Of a stretch of DNA of 64,000 nucleotides, positions 1-8,974 are shown in pieces. The notes under the pieces are model-generated. The model was not told the origin of the DNA and did not search any database. It worked only from the letters and a program-made list of their open reading frames with translations. The first letter of the stretch is position 1. Each line of letters starts with the position of its first letter. The stretch lies in contig NZ_JAFCJT010000001.1 of the NCBI RefSeq assembly GCF_018130785.1, positions 62,001 to 126,000 of the forward strand, written 5' to 3'. The position numbers and the translations under genes are program-made. The DNA is from Bradyrhizobium liaoningense. Its GTDB lineage: Bacteria > Pseudomonadota > Alphaproteobacteria > Rhizobiales > Xanthobacteraceae.

Positions 1-359
1 TCCGCGTCGGCATCCCCTCGGTGATTCACGCAGCCCTGCTGCCACGCCTCATCGGCTGGGCGCGCGCCCGCTGGCTGGTGATGACGGCGGAGAACATCGA
101 CGCGCCGACGGCGCTGGCCTGGGGCCTGGTCGACAAGGTCGCGCCGGCGGGCGGATTGGATGCAGAGGTCGAACACGTTGTGACGGCGCTGCTCGAATGC
201 GGCCCCGAGGCGCTGCGCTCGCAAAAGGCGCTGCTGCGGCAATGGGAGGAACTGCCGCTGACGGAGTCGGTCAACCTCAGCGTCAAGGTGTTCGGCGAGT
301 CCTTCCTGACGGACGAGCCGACGCGGCTGATGCAGGCGTTTGTGAACAGGAAGCGGTAG
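1..359 (+). CDS. Enoyl-CoA hydratase/isomerase (crotonase family), 3' part only
   Basis: The reading frame is open from base 3 and ends with TAG at 357-359, so the 5' part lies outside the window. The visible 118 residues match the C-terminal third of crotonases: the LPRLIGWARARWLVMTAENI helix region, the ALAWGLVDKVAP segment that follows the active-site fold, and the C-terminal helical trimerisation region (RLMQAFVNRKR). Crotonases hydrate or isomerise enoyl-CoA esters, but the residues that set the reaction are upstream and not visible. A thiolase follows on the same strand after 283 bp, which fits a fatty-acid or acyl-CoA degradation role. Confidence 0.85.
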   Translation, partial: RVGIPSVIHAALLPRLIGWARARWLVMTAENIDAPTALAWGLVDKVAPAGGLDAEVEHVVTALLECGPEALRSQKALLRQWEELPLTESVNLSVKVFGESFLTDEPTRLMQAFVNRKR

Positions 360-398
360 GGTTGCCGCCGCGTTAGCACGCCGTCACTACACCAAAGG

Positions 399-499
399 TG
401 TCATGCCCCGCGAAGGCGGGGCATCCAGTACGCTGCAGCTTCTCGATTCATCACAGCCGTCTAGCAGTACTGGATCACCCGCCTTCGCGGGTGATGACA
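399..499. repeat. Dispersed palindromic intergenic repeat, family A
   Basis: About 100 bp whose ends are mutually inverted: it opens with TGTCATGCCCCGCGAAGGCG, and the right end reads as the near-complement, ending in GCCTTCGCGGGTGATGACA. Inside are a CCAGTAC and a GTACTGG arm. A second copy lies at 53436-53556. Both sit between genes; no coding function is proposed. The rest of 360-642 holds only the thiolase leader. Confidence 0.75.
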
Positions 500-642
500 G
501 TGTGCCGTGGGCAGGCCTCCTCCGATCGCACGAGCAAATCTCATGCGAACCGCAAGATTTTCTCATGCCGGCCGCGGTTGCATTTTTTGCGCCGCATCAT
601 ATGATGATCATAATCTTTCACGTCATCGCAGGGAGTTTTCTC

Positions 643-1839
643 ATGGCCGAAGCCGCCGATCCCGTCGTCATCGTCTCCGCCGCCCGCACTCCGCTCGGCC
701 GCTTCATGGGCGAATTGTCGCCACTGGCGGCGCACAAGCTCGGATCCCACGTCATCGGCGCAGCACTGGACCGCGCAAAACTCGCGCCCGAGAAGATCGA
801 CGAGGTCTTCATGGGCTGCGTGCTGCCGGCCGGACAAGGCCAGGCGCCGGCTCGCCAGGCGGCACGTAGCGCCGGCCTGCCCGACGCCACGGGCGCAACC
901 ACCGTCAACAAGGTCTGCGGCTCCGGCATGAAGGCGACCATGCTGGCGCACGACATCATCCGCGCAGGCTCGGCCGAGATCGTCGTCTCCGGCGGCATGG
1001 AGAGCATGAGCAATGCGCCCTATCTCCTCGCCAAGGCGCGCGGCGGCTATCGCGCCGGTCATGACCGCATCATCGATCACATGATGATGGACGGGCTGGA
1101 GGACGCTTACGAGACCGGCCGCTCCATGGGCGATTTCGGCGAAGCTACCGCGGAAGCCTATCAGTTCACCCGCAAGGACCAGGATGCCTACGCGATGGAA
1201 ACGCTGAGCCGCGCGCGCAAGGCGGTCGAGAGCGGCGCGTTCAAGGCCGAGATCGCACCGATCACGCTCACCGAGAAAGCAGGCCCGCGCATCGTCGCCA
1301 ATGACGAGCATCCGCTGAAGGTCGATCCTGCGAAAATCCCCGGATTGAAGCCGGCGTTCCGCGCCAACGGCACCATCACGCCGGCCGCCTCCTCCGCCAA
1401 TGCCGACGGCGCCGCCGCGCTGGTGCTGACGAAGCGCTCGCTCGCGGATCGCAACGGCCTGCCTCTCATCGCCGAGATCAAGGGCCACGCCACCCACAGC
1501 CAGGAGCCGCAATGGTTCACGACGGCGCCGATCCCGGCGATCCGCAAGCTGCTCGACAAGGTCGGCTGGAGCGCCGGCGACGTCGACCTGTTCGAGATCA
1601 ACGAAGCCTTCGCCGTGGTGGCGATGGCGGCGCAGCGGGATCTCGGCATTCCCCGCGAGAAGTTGAACGTCAACGGCGGCGCCTGCGCGCTCGGCCATCC
1701 CATCGGCGCCACCGGCGCGCGGCTGATCGTGACGCTGCTGCACGCGCTCGAGGCGCAGAACCTCAAACGCGGCGTCGCGGCACTCTGCATCGGCGGCGGT
1801 GAAGCCACTGCGATCGCCGTGGAGCGTCTGACGCACTGA
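643..1839 (+). CDS. Acetyl-CoA acyltransferase (thiolase)
   Basis: 398 residues, the normal length for biosynthetic or degradative thiolases. The nucleophile Cys92 lies in NKVCGSGMKA, His352 in GGACALGHPIGATG, and the second catalytic cysteine Cys382 in LCIGGGEATA, so the full catalytic set is present. It condenses or cleaves acyl-CoA and acetyl-CoA in the cytoplasm. The ATG at 643 is chosen because GGAG lies 8 bases upstream and the preceding in-frame codons run through a repeat element. A partial crotonase lies upstream, suggesting acyl-CoA breakdown. AtoB/PhaA-type acetoacetyl-CoA thiolase is an alternative name; chain length cannot be read from the sequence. Confidence 0.93.
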   Translation: MAEAADPVVIVSAARTPLGRFMGELSPLAAHKLGSHVIGAALDRAKLAPEKIDEVFMGCVLPAGQGQAPARQAARSAGLPDATGATTVNKVCGSGMKATMLAHDIIRAGSAEIVVSGGMESMSNAPYLLAKARGGYRAGHDRIIDHMMMDGLEDAYETGRSMGDFGEATAEAYQFTRKDQDAYAMETLSRARKAVESGAFKAEIAPITLTEKAGPRIVANDEHPLKVDPAKIPGLKPAFRANGTITPAASSANADGAAALVLTKRSLADRNGLPLIAEIKGHATHSQEPQWFTTAPIPAIRKLLDKVGWSAGDVDLFEINEAFAVVAMAAQRDLGIPREKLNVNGGACALGHPIGATGARLIVTLLHALEAQNLKRGVAALCIGGGEATAIAVERLTH

Positions 1840-1953
1840 CCAAGAGTCACGTCCGAAAATGAGGGAACTCTGTCATTTCCGACAGACAGATCCCGTGCCA
1901 TTCTGCAAACTCGCGCAAGTCTCTTGCGACCTGACTACCAAGATTGAGGCCCA

Positions 1954-3249
1954 ATGATTTCGAACTGGCTCGCGGCAGCGCTTTCCCGCCGCAATATCCA
2001 CTACGGCTGGGTGATGGTCGGCGTGACCTTCCTCACCGCGCTGATCAGCGCCGGCACGGTCGGCGCGCCCGGCGTGTTCATCGTCCCGCTTCAGCAGGAG
2101 TTCGGCTGGAGCACGGCGCAGATCTCCTCCGCGCTGTCGATCCGCTTCATCCTGTTCGGGCTGATGGCGCCGTTCGCGGCCGCCCTGCTCAACCGCTACG
2201 GCCTGCGTAACGTCACGCTGACTGCACAGCTCATCGTCGTCTCGGCGCTGGTCCTTTCGCTCGGCATGACGCAGGTCTGGCAGCTCGTGTTGCTGTGGGG
2301 CGTCGTGATCGGCATCGGCACCGGCATGACCGCGCTGGTGCTCGGCGCCACCATCGCGACGCGCTGGTTCGCCGCGCGGCGCGGCCTCGTCGTCGGCATC
2401 ATGACTGCGAGCGTCGCCACCGGCCAGCTCGTATTCCTGCCGCTGCTTGCAAGCCTGACCGAACGTTACGGCTGGCGGCTCGCGCTCGGCTTCGTCTGCA
2501 TCGCGCTTGGCGTCTCCGCCGTGGCGGTTCTCCTCGCGATGCGCGACCGGCCGAGCGACGTCGGCCTGCGCCCGTTCGGCGACGAAGGCACCGAACCCCT
2601 GCCGGCTCCGCCGGTCAGCCATGGCTCGATCACGGGCGTGGCGCTCGGCACGCTGCGCGACGCCTCGAAGTCGCGCGCGTTCTGGATCCTGTTTGCGACC
2701 TTCTTCGTCTGCGGCGCGTCGACCAACGGTCTCGTGCAGGTGCACCTGATCCCGATGTGCCTCGATTTCGGCATCCCGCAGGTACAGGCGGCAAGCCTGC
2801 TCGCCGCGATGGGCATCTTCGACTTCTTCGGCACCATCATGTCGGGCTGGCTGTCGGACCGCTACGACAACCGCTACCTCCTATTCTGGTACTACGGCCT
2901 GCGCGGGCTCTCGCTGATCTTCCTGCCCTTCAGCGATTTCTCATTCTACGGCCTGTCGATCTTCGCGATGTTCTACGGGCTCGACTGGATCGCCACGGTG
3001 CCGCCGACGGTGCGCCTCACCGCGCAGAAGTTCGGACCCGAGCGCGCCAATCTGGTGTTCGGCTGGATCTTTGCCGGCCATCAGCTCGGCGCAGGCACCG
3101 CGGCGTTCGGCGCCGGGTTCTCGCGGACGGTCTATGAGAGCTATCTGCCCGCCTTCTTCATCGCCGGCGCGCTCTGCGTGTTCGCCTCGCTGATCGTGCT
3201 GGCGCTATCGCGGCAGCCGAAGGCCGAGCCGAAGCGAGCGATGGCCTAG
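1954..3249 (+). CDS. MFS transporter
   Basis: 431 residues with about twelve hydrophobic segments in two halves separated by a hydrophilic loop near residues 200-225 (RDRPSDVGLRPFGDEGTEPL). The signature-like loop between helices 2 and 3 reads ALLNRYGLRN, and the equivalent in the second half is GWLSDRYDNR. This is the pattern of the major facilitator superfamily group that includes oxalate/formate and monocarboxylate carriers. It should sit in the inner membrane and move a small organic anion; the substrate is not readable. Its TAG stop overlaps the stop of the convergent porin gene in the shared bases CTAG (3246-3249). Confidence 0.88.
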   Translation: MISNWLAAALSRRNIHYGWVMVGVTFLTALISAGTVGAPGVFIVPLQQEFGWSTAQISSALSIRFILFGLMAPFAAALLNRYGLRNVTLTAQLIVVSALVLSLGMTQVWQLVLLWGVVIGIGTGMTALVLGATIATRWFAARRGLVVGIMTASVATGQLVFLPLLASLTERYGWRLALGFVCIALGVSAVAVLLAMRDRPSDVGLRPFGDEGTEPLPAPPVSHGSITGVALGTLRDASKSRAFWILFATFFVCGASTNGLVQVHLIPMCLDFGIPQVQAASLLAAMGIFDFFGTIMSGWLSDRYDNRYLLFWYYGLRGLSLIFLPFSDFSFYGLSIFAMFYGLDWIATVPPTVRLTAQKFGPERANLVFGWIFAGHQLGAGTAAFGAGFSRTVYESYLPAFFIAGALCVFASLIVLALSRQPKAEPKRAMA

Positions 3250-4649
3250 TACCTGAGCGTGGAGGTGACGCCGAACACCGCGGCGTCACCGATCCGCGAC
3301 ACGCCCGTGGGATCGTTCGGGTTCGGGATGCCGCCTGAGGGGCGGAACACGTATTGAAAGTAAGGCGCGATCAACCAGCCCGGCTTGATGTGCGCCTCGT
3401 AGATCATCTCGATCAGCGTCTCGTTGCTGCGCACCGGGCTCTCGACGCCGGTGAACGCCTGCGTGTCGATGTCGAGATTGCGCGCGGTGTTCGAGATCCG
3501 CATATAGGCCATCGCCACGCCGAAGCGATCGAGCGGACGGCCTGGCGTGAAGCCGACGAAGCCGATGCCGCCGTCCACGTAAAGGTCGATCAGATTGCGG
3601 TCCGGCGGGCTGTAGGCGATGCGGCCGAACGCGGTGATGCCGGGAAGCGAGGCTGACGTGGTGTTGTCCTTCACCTCCGGCGGGCGATAGAGCACCTGCT
3701 CGATGACCGCAAATATTCCGTAGTTGCCACGAAGTTTTGCCGGGATGCCGGTGCCGCCGGGATCGGCGATCGACTGCCCTTCCGCCGTGAACCGCTGGCT
3801 GTCGAACGAGCCATAGTGCTTCCAGGCGCCCGGCGTGAAATTGCCGGCGAGCGGACGGCCGCCGATATCGAGGTCGTAGTTGAAGCGGACCTGCCCGATC
3901 ACCCACGGCGCATCGTTGACGCGGAACGCCAGGCCATGATGGTCGCGCAGCTGCGGATCCGCCTCGCCAGGGCCTGACGGATCGCCGTTAAACACCGCGC
4001 CAAACGCGGTGATGTTGTCGGTCAGTGCCGCCTTGATGCGGATGCCGGACACCGCGATCGGCGGTGCTGGACCGCCGGCGGGAAGATTGCTCGCCTTGAT
4101 CGCGGGCCAGCCGAAGGTGCCGTTGATGAAGAGGTCGTCGGTCTGGCTGTCGAAGAACTCGACGTCGGCGGCCTGCTGGCCGGCCCTGATGTTCAGGCGG
4201 TCGCCAAAGAAGCTCTGCTCGAAATAGGCATTGTAGAGCCGTTGGTCCGGCAGTGCCTCGATCTCGCTGATGGTAGCGAGGTTTATCACGTAGTTGCGGG
4301 AGAGCCCCTGGCCGTAGATCACGAACGCATTGGCGTAGAAGCGGCCGCCGGTCCAGCCGACCAGCTTGTCGAGATCGGCATCGACCGACAGATCGAGGCG
4401 GCCGAAATGGATGGCGCCACGCTTAACGCCGCCGGAGACGTTGGCGATGTTGTCGGCGATATAGGTGGCGCCGAAATTCAGGCCCTTGTTGGCGAGCCCG
4501 TCATGCCATTCGTTGAACCATTTTGGCGCCAGCCATTCGGCCGCGCTTTCGTCCTTGGCGCCGGCGAGCGCGCCGGTGCTCGCCACCGTTGAGGCCAGCA
4601 CAATCGCGACCGCAATTCGCAGCGGATATCTGTGGGCAGTCCCGATCAC
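3246..4649 (-). CDS. Carbohydrate porin, OprB family
   Basis: 467 residues starting at a GTG codon, with a Sec signal peptide (hydrophobic stretch about residues 11-29, cleavage near STGALA). The mature part is rich in alternating aromatic and polar residues (YADNIANVSGG-like strands, WKHYGSFDSQRF) and ends in the terminal aromatic residue (TLRY) needed for outer-membrane insertion. The overall architecture matches OprB-type porins, which pass sugars across the outer membrane. No ATG lies close enough to replace the GTG. It is convergent with the MFS gene and stands just downstream of the metal transporter on the same strand (22 bp gap), which may be simple proximity. Confidence 0.82.
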   Translation of the reverse strand: MIGTAHRYPLRIAVAIVLASTVASTGALAGAKDESAAEWLAPKWFNEWHDGLANKGLNFGATYIADNIANVSGGVKRGAIHFGRLDLSVDADLDKLVGWTGGRFYANAFVIYGQGLSRNYVINLATISEIEALPDQRLYNAYFEQSFFGDRLNIRAGQQAADVEFFDSQTDDLFINGTFGWPAIKASNLPAGGPAPPIAVSGIRIKAALTDNITAFGAVFNGDPSGPGEADPQLRDHHGLAFRVNDAPWVIGQVRFNYDLDIGGRPLAGNFTPGAWKHYGSFDSQRFTAEGQSIADPGGTGIPAKLRGNYGIFAVIEQVLYRPPEVKDNTTSASLPGITAFGRIAYSPPDRNLIDLYVDGGIGFVGFTPGRPLDRFGVAMAYMRISNTARNLDIDTQAFTGVESPVRSNETLIEMIYEAHIKPGWLIAPYFQYVFRPSGGIPNPNDPTGVSRIGDAAVFGVTSTLRY

Positions 4650-4671
4650 GGCTGATACCGGCTGGCGTACG

Positions 4672-5688
4672 CTACCTGAAGATACCCGTGCGCCGCATGA
4701 AGAGATAGGCCGCGCCGACCGAAGAGGCCATCAGGAGAGCCGCCCAGAGAAATCCGCTCTCGACATCGGTCAGCGGCAGGCCCTTGGTGTTCATGCCGAA
4801 GATGCCGGTGATCAGGGTCGGCGGCAACAACAGCGAGGTCACGATGGAGAGCGTGTGGAGGTGGCGGTTGCTCTCCTCCTCGTTCTTGAAGCGCAGCTCC
4901 TCCTCGAGCAGGCGGCTGCGTTCGCGGAGCTCGACGATGTCGTGATCGAGCCCGTCCAGCCGCTGCGCCAGCTTGCCGGCGTGGATGCGCAAGGCAGGCG
5001 AGAGATGATCGGTGTTCTTCTGATCGAGGCGGTGGAACAGCACGCGCAGGCCGGTGAGCTGGCGATGCAGCCTGACGCAGGTCCGGCGCAGCCGGCCGAG
5101 ATTGCGGCGCATCTCCGGCTTGGCGTCGTCGGCCAAAATCCGTTCCTCGATGTCGTCGATCTCCTGGCCGAGCTTGTCCGCCATCCGGTCCAGCGTGTCA
5201 GCGACCTCGTCGACGATCTTTTCCAGGAGATGGGCGACGTTGTCGACGCGGTAGCCGCCTTCGAGCACGCGGCGCGTCGCATCCGCCGAGCACAGCGCCT
5301 GATGCCGGCCGCTGACGAGAAGATGCTCGGTCATGGCAAAGCGCAGGAATGCGGTCTCTTCCGTCGCGCTGTCGATATCGCGCACGAGATCGGAGAACAC
5401 GCCGTAGACGCAATGGTCGATGACGTGAAGCTGCTGGAACGTGTCGTTGGACAGCAAGAGGTCACGCGCGAGCGGCGGCAAATGCGACGACGCGATCCAG
5501 GGCCGTGCGCGCGCATCGGTCAGGTTGAAATGCAGCCAGAGCCGGCCGTCATGGCTGAACTCGATCGGCTGGTCGATCGGCAGCGCCTCGGCACTGCCGT
5601 CGCCGTGCAGCCGGAACGCCCAGACGAGGCCAGGAATGGCGGGCTGGGAATCCGATATCGCGCTGACAAGCTTCGCCGGCTCAGCCAT
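4672..5688 (-). CDS. CorA/ZntB-type divalent metal transporter
   Basis: 338 residues. A long cytoplasmic N-terminal domain and a long helix (residues about 190-280, rich in charged heptads) precede two C-terminal membrane segments. The first ends in the family signature GMN (GIFGMNTKGLPL), and the short periplasmic loop and second segment follow (GFLWAALLMASSVGAAYLF). This is the fold of pentameric CorA/ZntB cation channels or transporters. The N-terminal sequence (GLVWAFRLHGDG) favours the ZntB branch over CorA. I place the start at the ATG at 5688; an upstream TTG at 5700 would add four residues. Zinc versus magnesium cannot be told from sequence alone. Confidence 0.87.
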   Translation of the reverse strand: MAEPAKLVSAISDSQPAIPGLVWAFRLHGDGSAEALPIDQPIEFSHDGRLWLHFNLTDARARPWIASSHLPPLARDLLLSNDTFQQLHVIDHCVYGVFSDLVRDIDSATEETAFLRFAMTEHLLVSGRHQALCSADATRRVLEGGYRVDNVAHLLEKIVDEVADTLDRMADKLGQEIDDIEERILADDAKPEMRRNLGRLRRTCVRLHRQLTGLRVLFHRLDQKNTDHLSPALRIHAGKLAQRLDGLDHDIVELRERSRLLEEELRFKNEEESNRHLHTLSIVTSLLLPPTLITGIFGMNTKGLPLTDVESGFLWAALLMASSVGAAYLFMRRTGIFR

Positions 5689-5803
5689 GGCCAACCCCAA
5701 CCGTCAACAAATGCCCCGTTTCCAGAAGATGGCTGACAGCATCTTCCGGACCTCTCAAGGGTACTCAATTACGGCTTTGTTACAGTTTAATGATGGTGCA
5801 GCC

Positions 5804-6586
5804 CTACTCCGCGGCCAGCCCTGTCGCGGCCACCGCCTCGGCCTCTTTGACGTAGTCGTGCACGACGCGGCCGAACGGCAGCGTGAGGTCGGCGATGTAA
5901 TGGTGCGCGCCCAGGCAGCGGCGAACCGGGAAATCCGCGACCGGCGCGTTGACATGCGGCACCAGATGCAGCCGGCCGGGCCCCATCCAGGAGCCCTTCG
6001 GCACGATGTCGATGAGGTTGATCGCGACGAGCTGACAGACTTCGAGACGGCCGTCGACGCCCGGGATCATCTTCAGATTCACTTGCGTCTTCGACAGCGT
6101 CGCCCGGGTGCGATCGCCGTTGCCGGCCATGCTCTCGTGCTTGTAGCCCATCGTGCCCATGGCGACGAGCTGGCCGGCATATTCCAGCGTGCCCGTCAGC
6201 GTGTCCTTGACGATCTCGAGCTTGGGATGGGCGTATTTCTTGGGAAAGCCCCAGATCTCGCGGCCCGCCGCGATCGGCGGATCATCATCCAGATACATCT
6301 GGGAGACGAAATTGACCTCCTCGCCGTTGAGGCGCGCGGGGATGACGAGACCGGATTCGGTGTAGCTGCCGAAGCCGGAAGAGTCCGGCATCTTGATCCA
6401 TTCGTAATGCACGATCGGCTGGTCGATTGGCTCCAGCGGCTCAGGCAGACCGGCGCGGATCAGGTCGGGATCGGTCTCGTAGGTGATGACGAGGAATTCG
6501 CGGTTGACGAAGCGGTACGGTCCGGCCGGATAGCTCGGCCCGGCCGCCGGCATGGACGGAAGTCTCAGCACGTCTTCCCTGCGCAT
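5804..6586 (-). CDS. adc: Acetoacetate decarboxylase
   Basis: 260 residues, the usual length. It decarboxylates acetoacetate to acetone and CO2 through a Schiff base. The active-site segment GREIWGFPKKYAHP carries Lys116, which aligns with the Schiff-base lysine of the clostridial enzyme, next to Lys117, the neighbour that lowers its pKa. The glutamate-containing stretch LNGEEVNFVSQMYLDD precedes it as in the family. AGGAG sits just before the ATG. The gene is divergent from a patatin-like phospholipase, an arrangement consistent with ketone-body or polyhydroxybutyrate turnover. Some homologues act on other keto acids, so the substrate is likely but not proven. Confidence 0.9.
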   Translation of the reverse strand: MRREDVLRLPSMPAAGPSYPAGPYRFVNREFLVITYETDPDLIRAGLPEPLEPIDQPIVHYEWIKMPDSSGFGSYTESGLVIPARLNGEEVNFVSQMYLDDDPPIAAGREIWGFPKKYAHPKLEIVKDTLTGTLEYAGQLVAMGTMGYKHESMAGNGDRTRATLSKTQVNLKMIPGVDGRLEVCQLVAINLIDIVPKGSWMGPGRLHLVPHVNAPVADFPVRRCLGAHHYIADLTLPFGRVVHDYVKEAEAVAATGLAAE

Positions 6587-6813
6587 CGCGCCTCTCCTGT
6601 GATGTCTGTGATGTCGGCCCGGCAGCTCGCAAGCTCAAGCCAAATTGCTAGCCGCCGTCATTGACTACGATGTGAAGGATTTCCGTCAGGTGCACGACCT
6701 CCTGCCATTCCCGCTGGGGTTGGCCTGCATGCAGACGATGCATCGGCGCCGAACTTGTCATCACGCCGTCACCGCCGGACGCAATCGTTTGGGACAGGCA
6801 GGAGATATCGGCC

Positions 6814-7989
6814 ATGGACGCCCGCACGTCACAACCGGCTCATCAGACACATCAGCCTCCGTCACGGGGCTGGCGCCCCGAACGCTGCGATCGCGTCGCG
6901 CTGGTGCTGCAAGGCGGCGGTGCGCTCGGCGCCTACCAGGCCGGCGTCTATCAGGCGCTGCACGAGGCCGGCATCGAGCCCGACTGGGTCTGCGGCGTCT
7001 CGATCGGCGCCATTAACTCCGCCATCATCGCCGGCAACAAGCCGGAGAAGCGGCTGGAAGCGCTGCGCATCTTCTGGGAGCGCATCACCAACCGCAAGAT
7101 CTGGCACTACACGCCCGACGGCGACATCTTCCGCCAGTGGCGCAACCTCACCAGCGCGTGGATGACGTCGGCGATGGGCCAGCCGGGCTTTTTCACGCCG
7201 CACCAAGTCAATCCCTGGTTCAGCCCGGTCGGCGCGCGCACGGCCACCAGCTATTATGACACGATGCCGCTGAAGGAGAGCCTGCTGGAGCTCGTCGACT
7301 TCGATCTCATCAACGAGAAGAAGGTCCGCTTCGCGGTCGGCGCGGTCAACGTGCTCTCGGGCAATTTCATCTATTTCGACAATTCCCATGACGAGATCGA
7401 GCCGGAGCACATCATGGCTTCCGGCGCCCTGCCCCCGGCGCTGCCGATGGTACGGATCGGCACCGATCATTTCTGGGACGGCGGCATCGTCTCCAACACG
7501 CCCCTGCAGCATCTGCTCGACCAGGAGGACGCGCTCAATTCGCTGGTGTTCCAGGTCGACCTGTTCAGCGCGCGGGGCGTGCTGCCGCGCTCGATCCAGG
7601 ACGTGATGGCCCGCCACAAGGACATCATGTACTCCTCGCGCACGCGCCACAACACCGACGTCTACCGCCGCACGCACAATCTCAAGGTCCTGCTCTACAA
7701 GGCGCTGGCGAAAATCCCGGACGAGCAACTCTCCGACGAGGATCGTAGCCTCAAGGCGAGCCTGCGCCGAATGCCGGAGATCGCGATCTTGCACCTGATC
7801 TACCAGCAGAAGGCCTATGAGGGCGACGCCAAGGACCACGAGTTCTCGGGCACCTCGATGCGCGAGCACTGGACGAGCGGCTACGAGGACACCAAGCGCA
7901 CCCTGAAGCGACGCGACTGGATCAAGATGCCGGAGGAAGGCATGGGGCTGGTGGTGCACGACGTGCACCGGGAGACGGAGAGCGCGTAA
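6814..7989 (+). CDS. Patatin-like phospholipase with C-terminal DUF3734-like region
   Basis: 391 residues. The patatin domain (about 25-235) shows the oxyanion motif QGGGALGAYQAG (33-44), the nucleophile elbow GVSIG with Ser63, and the catalytic aspartate Asp222 in WDGGIVSNTP, so the Ser-Asp dyad is complete. The remaining C-terminal part, with MARHKDIMYSSRTRHNT and LHLIYQQKAYEGDAKDHEFSG, resembles the DUF3734 extension found on many alphaproteobacterial homologues. No signal peptide is seen. It should hydrolyse acyl esters in the cytoplasm or at the membrane; polyester-granule or lipid turnover is inferred from the divergent acetoacetate decarboxylase. AGGAG precedes the ATG. The 227 bp to the divergent gene hold the two promoters. 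Confidence 0.92.
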   Translation: MDARTSQPAHQTHQPPSRGWRPERCDRVALVLQGGGALGAYQAGVYQALHEAGIEPDWVCGVSIGAINSAIIAGNKPEKRLEALRIFWERITNRKIWHYTPDGDIFRQWRNLTSAWMTSAMGQPGFFTPHQVNPWFSPVGARTATSYYDTMPLKESLLELVDFDLINEKKVRFAVGAVNVLSGNFIYFDNSHDEIEPEHIMASGALPPALPMVRIGTDHFWDGGIVSNTPLQHLLDQEDALNSLVFQVDLFSARGVLPRSIQDVMARHKDIMYSSRTRHNTDVYRRTHNLKVLLYKALAKIPDEQLSDEDRSLKASLRRMPEIAILHLIYQQKAYEGDAKDHEFSGTSMREHWTSGYEDTKRTLKRRDWIKMPEEGMGLVVHDVHRETESA

Positions 7990-8060
7990 GGGGCGCTTTG
8001 CGTGGGGCGCTCAAACAGAATTGTTGCGCGTGAGCAAAGACCGAGGTCAAGCGATCGAAA

Positions 8061-8555
8061 TCACTTGGTTTCCTTGTTCAATTCGATCGCGACCTCCGAC
8101 ATCCAGGAGCCCGGCGCCTCCATCAGAAAGGATTGATGATTGCTCCTGGTCTGGATCGTCACCAGCGCGGCGACGGTGTTTCCCTCAATTCGGGCCTCGA
8201 TCAGGCCGTCCTTGTTCGTGCCGTAGACCTTGCCGCCCTGCCGGTATTCGCTCTCGAACCAGTTGCCGGAAAGCTCCGTCCCGCTCTGCTCGATGTTCGC
8301 GGACAGGACCATCTTGTACGCATCGCTCGCGCAGCGCAGCTCCAGCGTCAACGACCGTCCGGGCCTGGTGACGTTGTACGCCACTTTGCAGCGCACCTTC
8401 TCACGCGGACCATCGGACGGCTTCATCGTGCCGATGCCCGACCATGCGCCGGCCAGAGTGTCGAACACCGGTTCTGCGCGCAACGGGCTGAAGCCGACAA
8501 GCGCAAGGCAAGCGGCGCCAACGCCCATGCGCAGCACCGAAATCTTCAAAAGCAT
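8061..8555 (-). CDS. Secreted protein of unknown function
   Basis: 164 residues from the ATG at 8555, which has AGGA upstream; an in-frame extension to 8600 is possible but would put charged residues ahead of the signal peptide. Residues 1-28 form a Sec-type signal (VGAACLALVGFSPLRAEP). The mature part has a short beta-rich domain: FDTLAGAWSGIGTM, two cysteines (VRCKVAY and LELRCASD) likely forming a disulfide, and WFESEYRQGGKVYG. The layout resembles small periplasmic lipocalin-like proteins of rhizobia, but I do not recognise a named family. It stands alone, convergent with the patatin gene. Confidence 0.75.
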   Translation of the reverse strand: MLLKISVLRMGVGAACLALVGFSPLRAEPVFDTLAGAWSGIGTMKPSDGPREKVRCKVAYNVTRPGRSLTLELRCASDAYKMVLSANIEQSGTELSGNWFESEYRQGGKVYGTNKDGLIEARIEGNTVAALVTIQTRSNHQSFLMEAPGSWMSEVAIELNKETK

Positions 8556-8974
8556 TATGCCAATCCTGATCCGTAAAATCCGAGCGCGTCCTATCGTCAA
8601 ACAACCGCGGGATGTTGACGAAGATGTTTAGAAATGTTGCAGAGATTGCCTGAACGTTGCCGGGGTCGGCGCATCAATCGGTGATGAAGCCGATATCGCC
8701 GCGGCGAGCTCCCGTTGGTCCGGTTCGGCCGTAAATGCGATCGATGTTGCCGATCGTTGCGCCCGGACGACATCGTCCTTCGACGGGCCGGGCTATCACA
8801 TATGAAGAAAAACGTGGCTGAAAGCTCGCCTGCGGCGCCTGCCCGGCCGAGATGATGCGGTCCGCATCCGCATGCCAGAGATATTGCCGTTAGACTCCCC
8901 GCTCCAAACGTGGACAATGCCCCTCGAGCACGTCACGTGCGCAGTGCACACCAAGATGCGCCAGGGGAAACACA
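8556..8974. other. Long intergenic region
   Basis: About 420 bp between the divergent secreted-protein and FAD-oxidase genes. I see no convincing coding frame, repeat or RNA gene. It should contain the two promoters; the only clear element is the Shine-Dalgarno AGGGGAAA at 8963-8970 before the oxidase. Confidence 0.5.

Noticed and set aside
403..642. 80-codon N-terminal extension of the first thiolase
   Set aside because: The extension is translated repeat DNA; the ATG at 643 has a good ribosome site and family-typical N-terminus.
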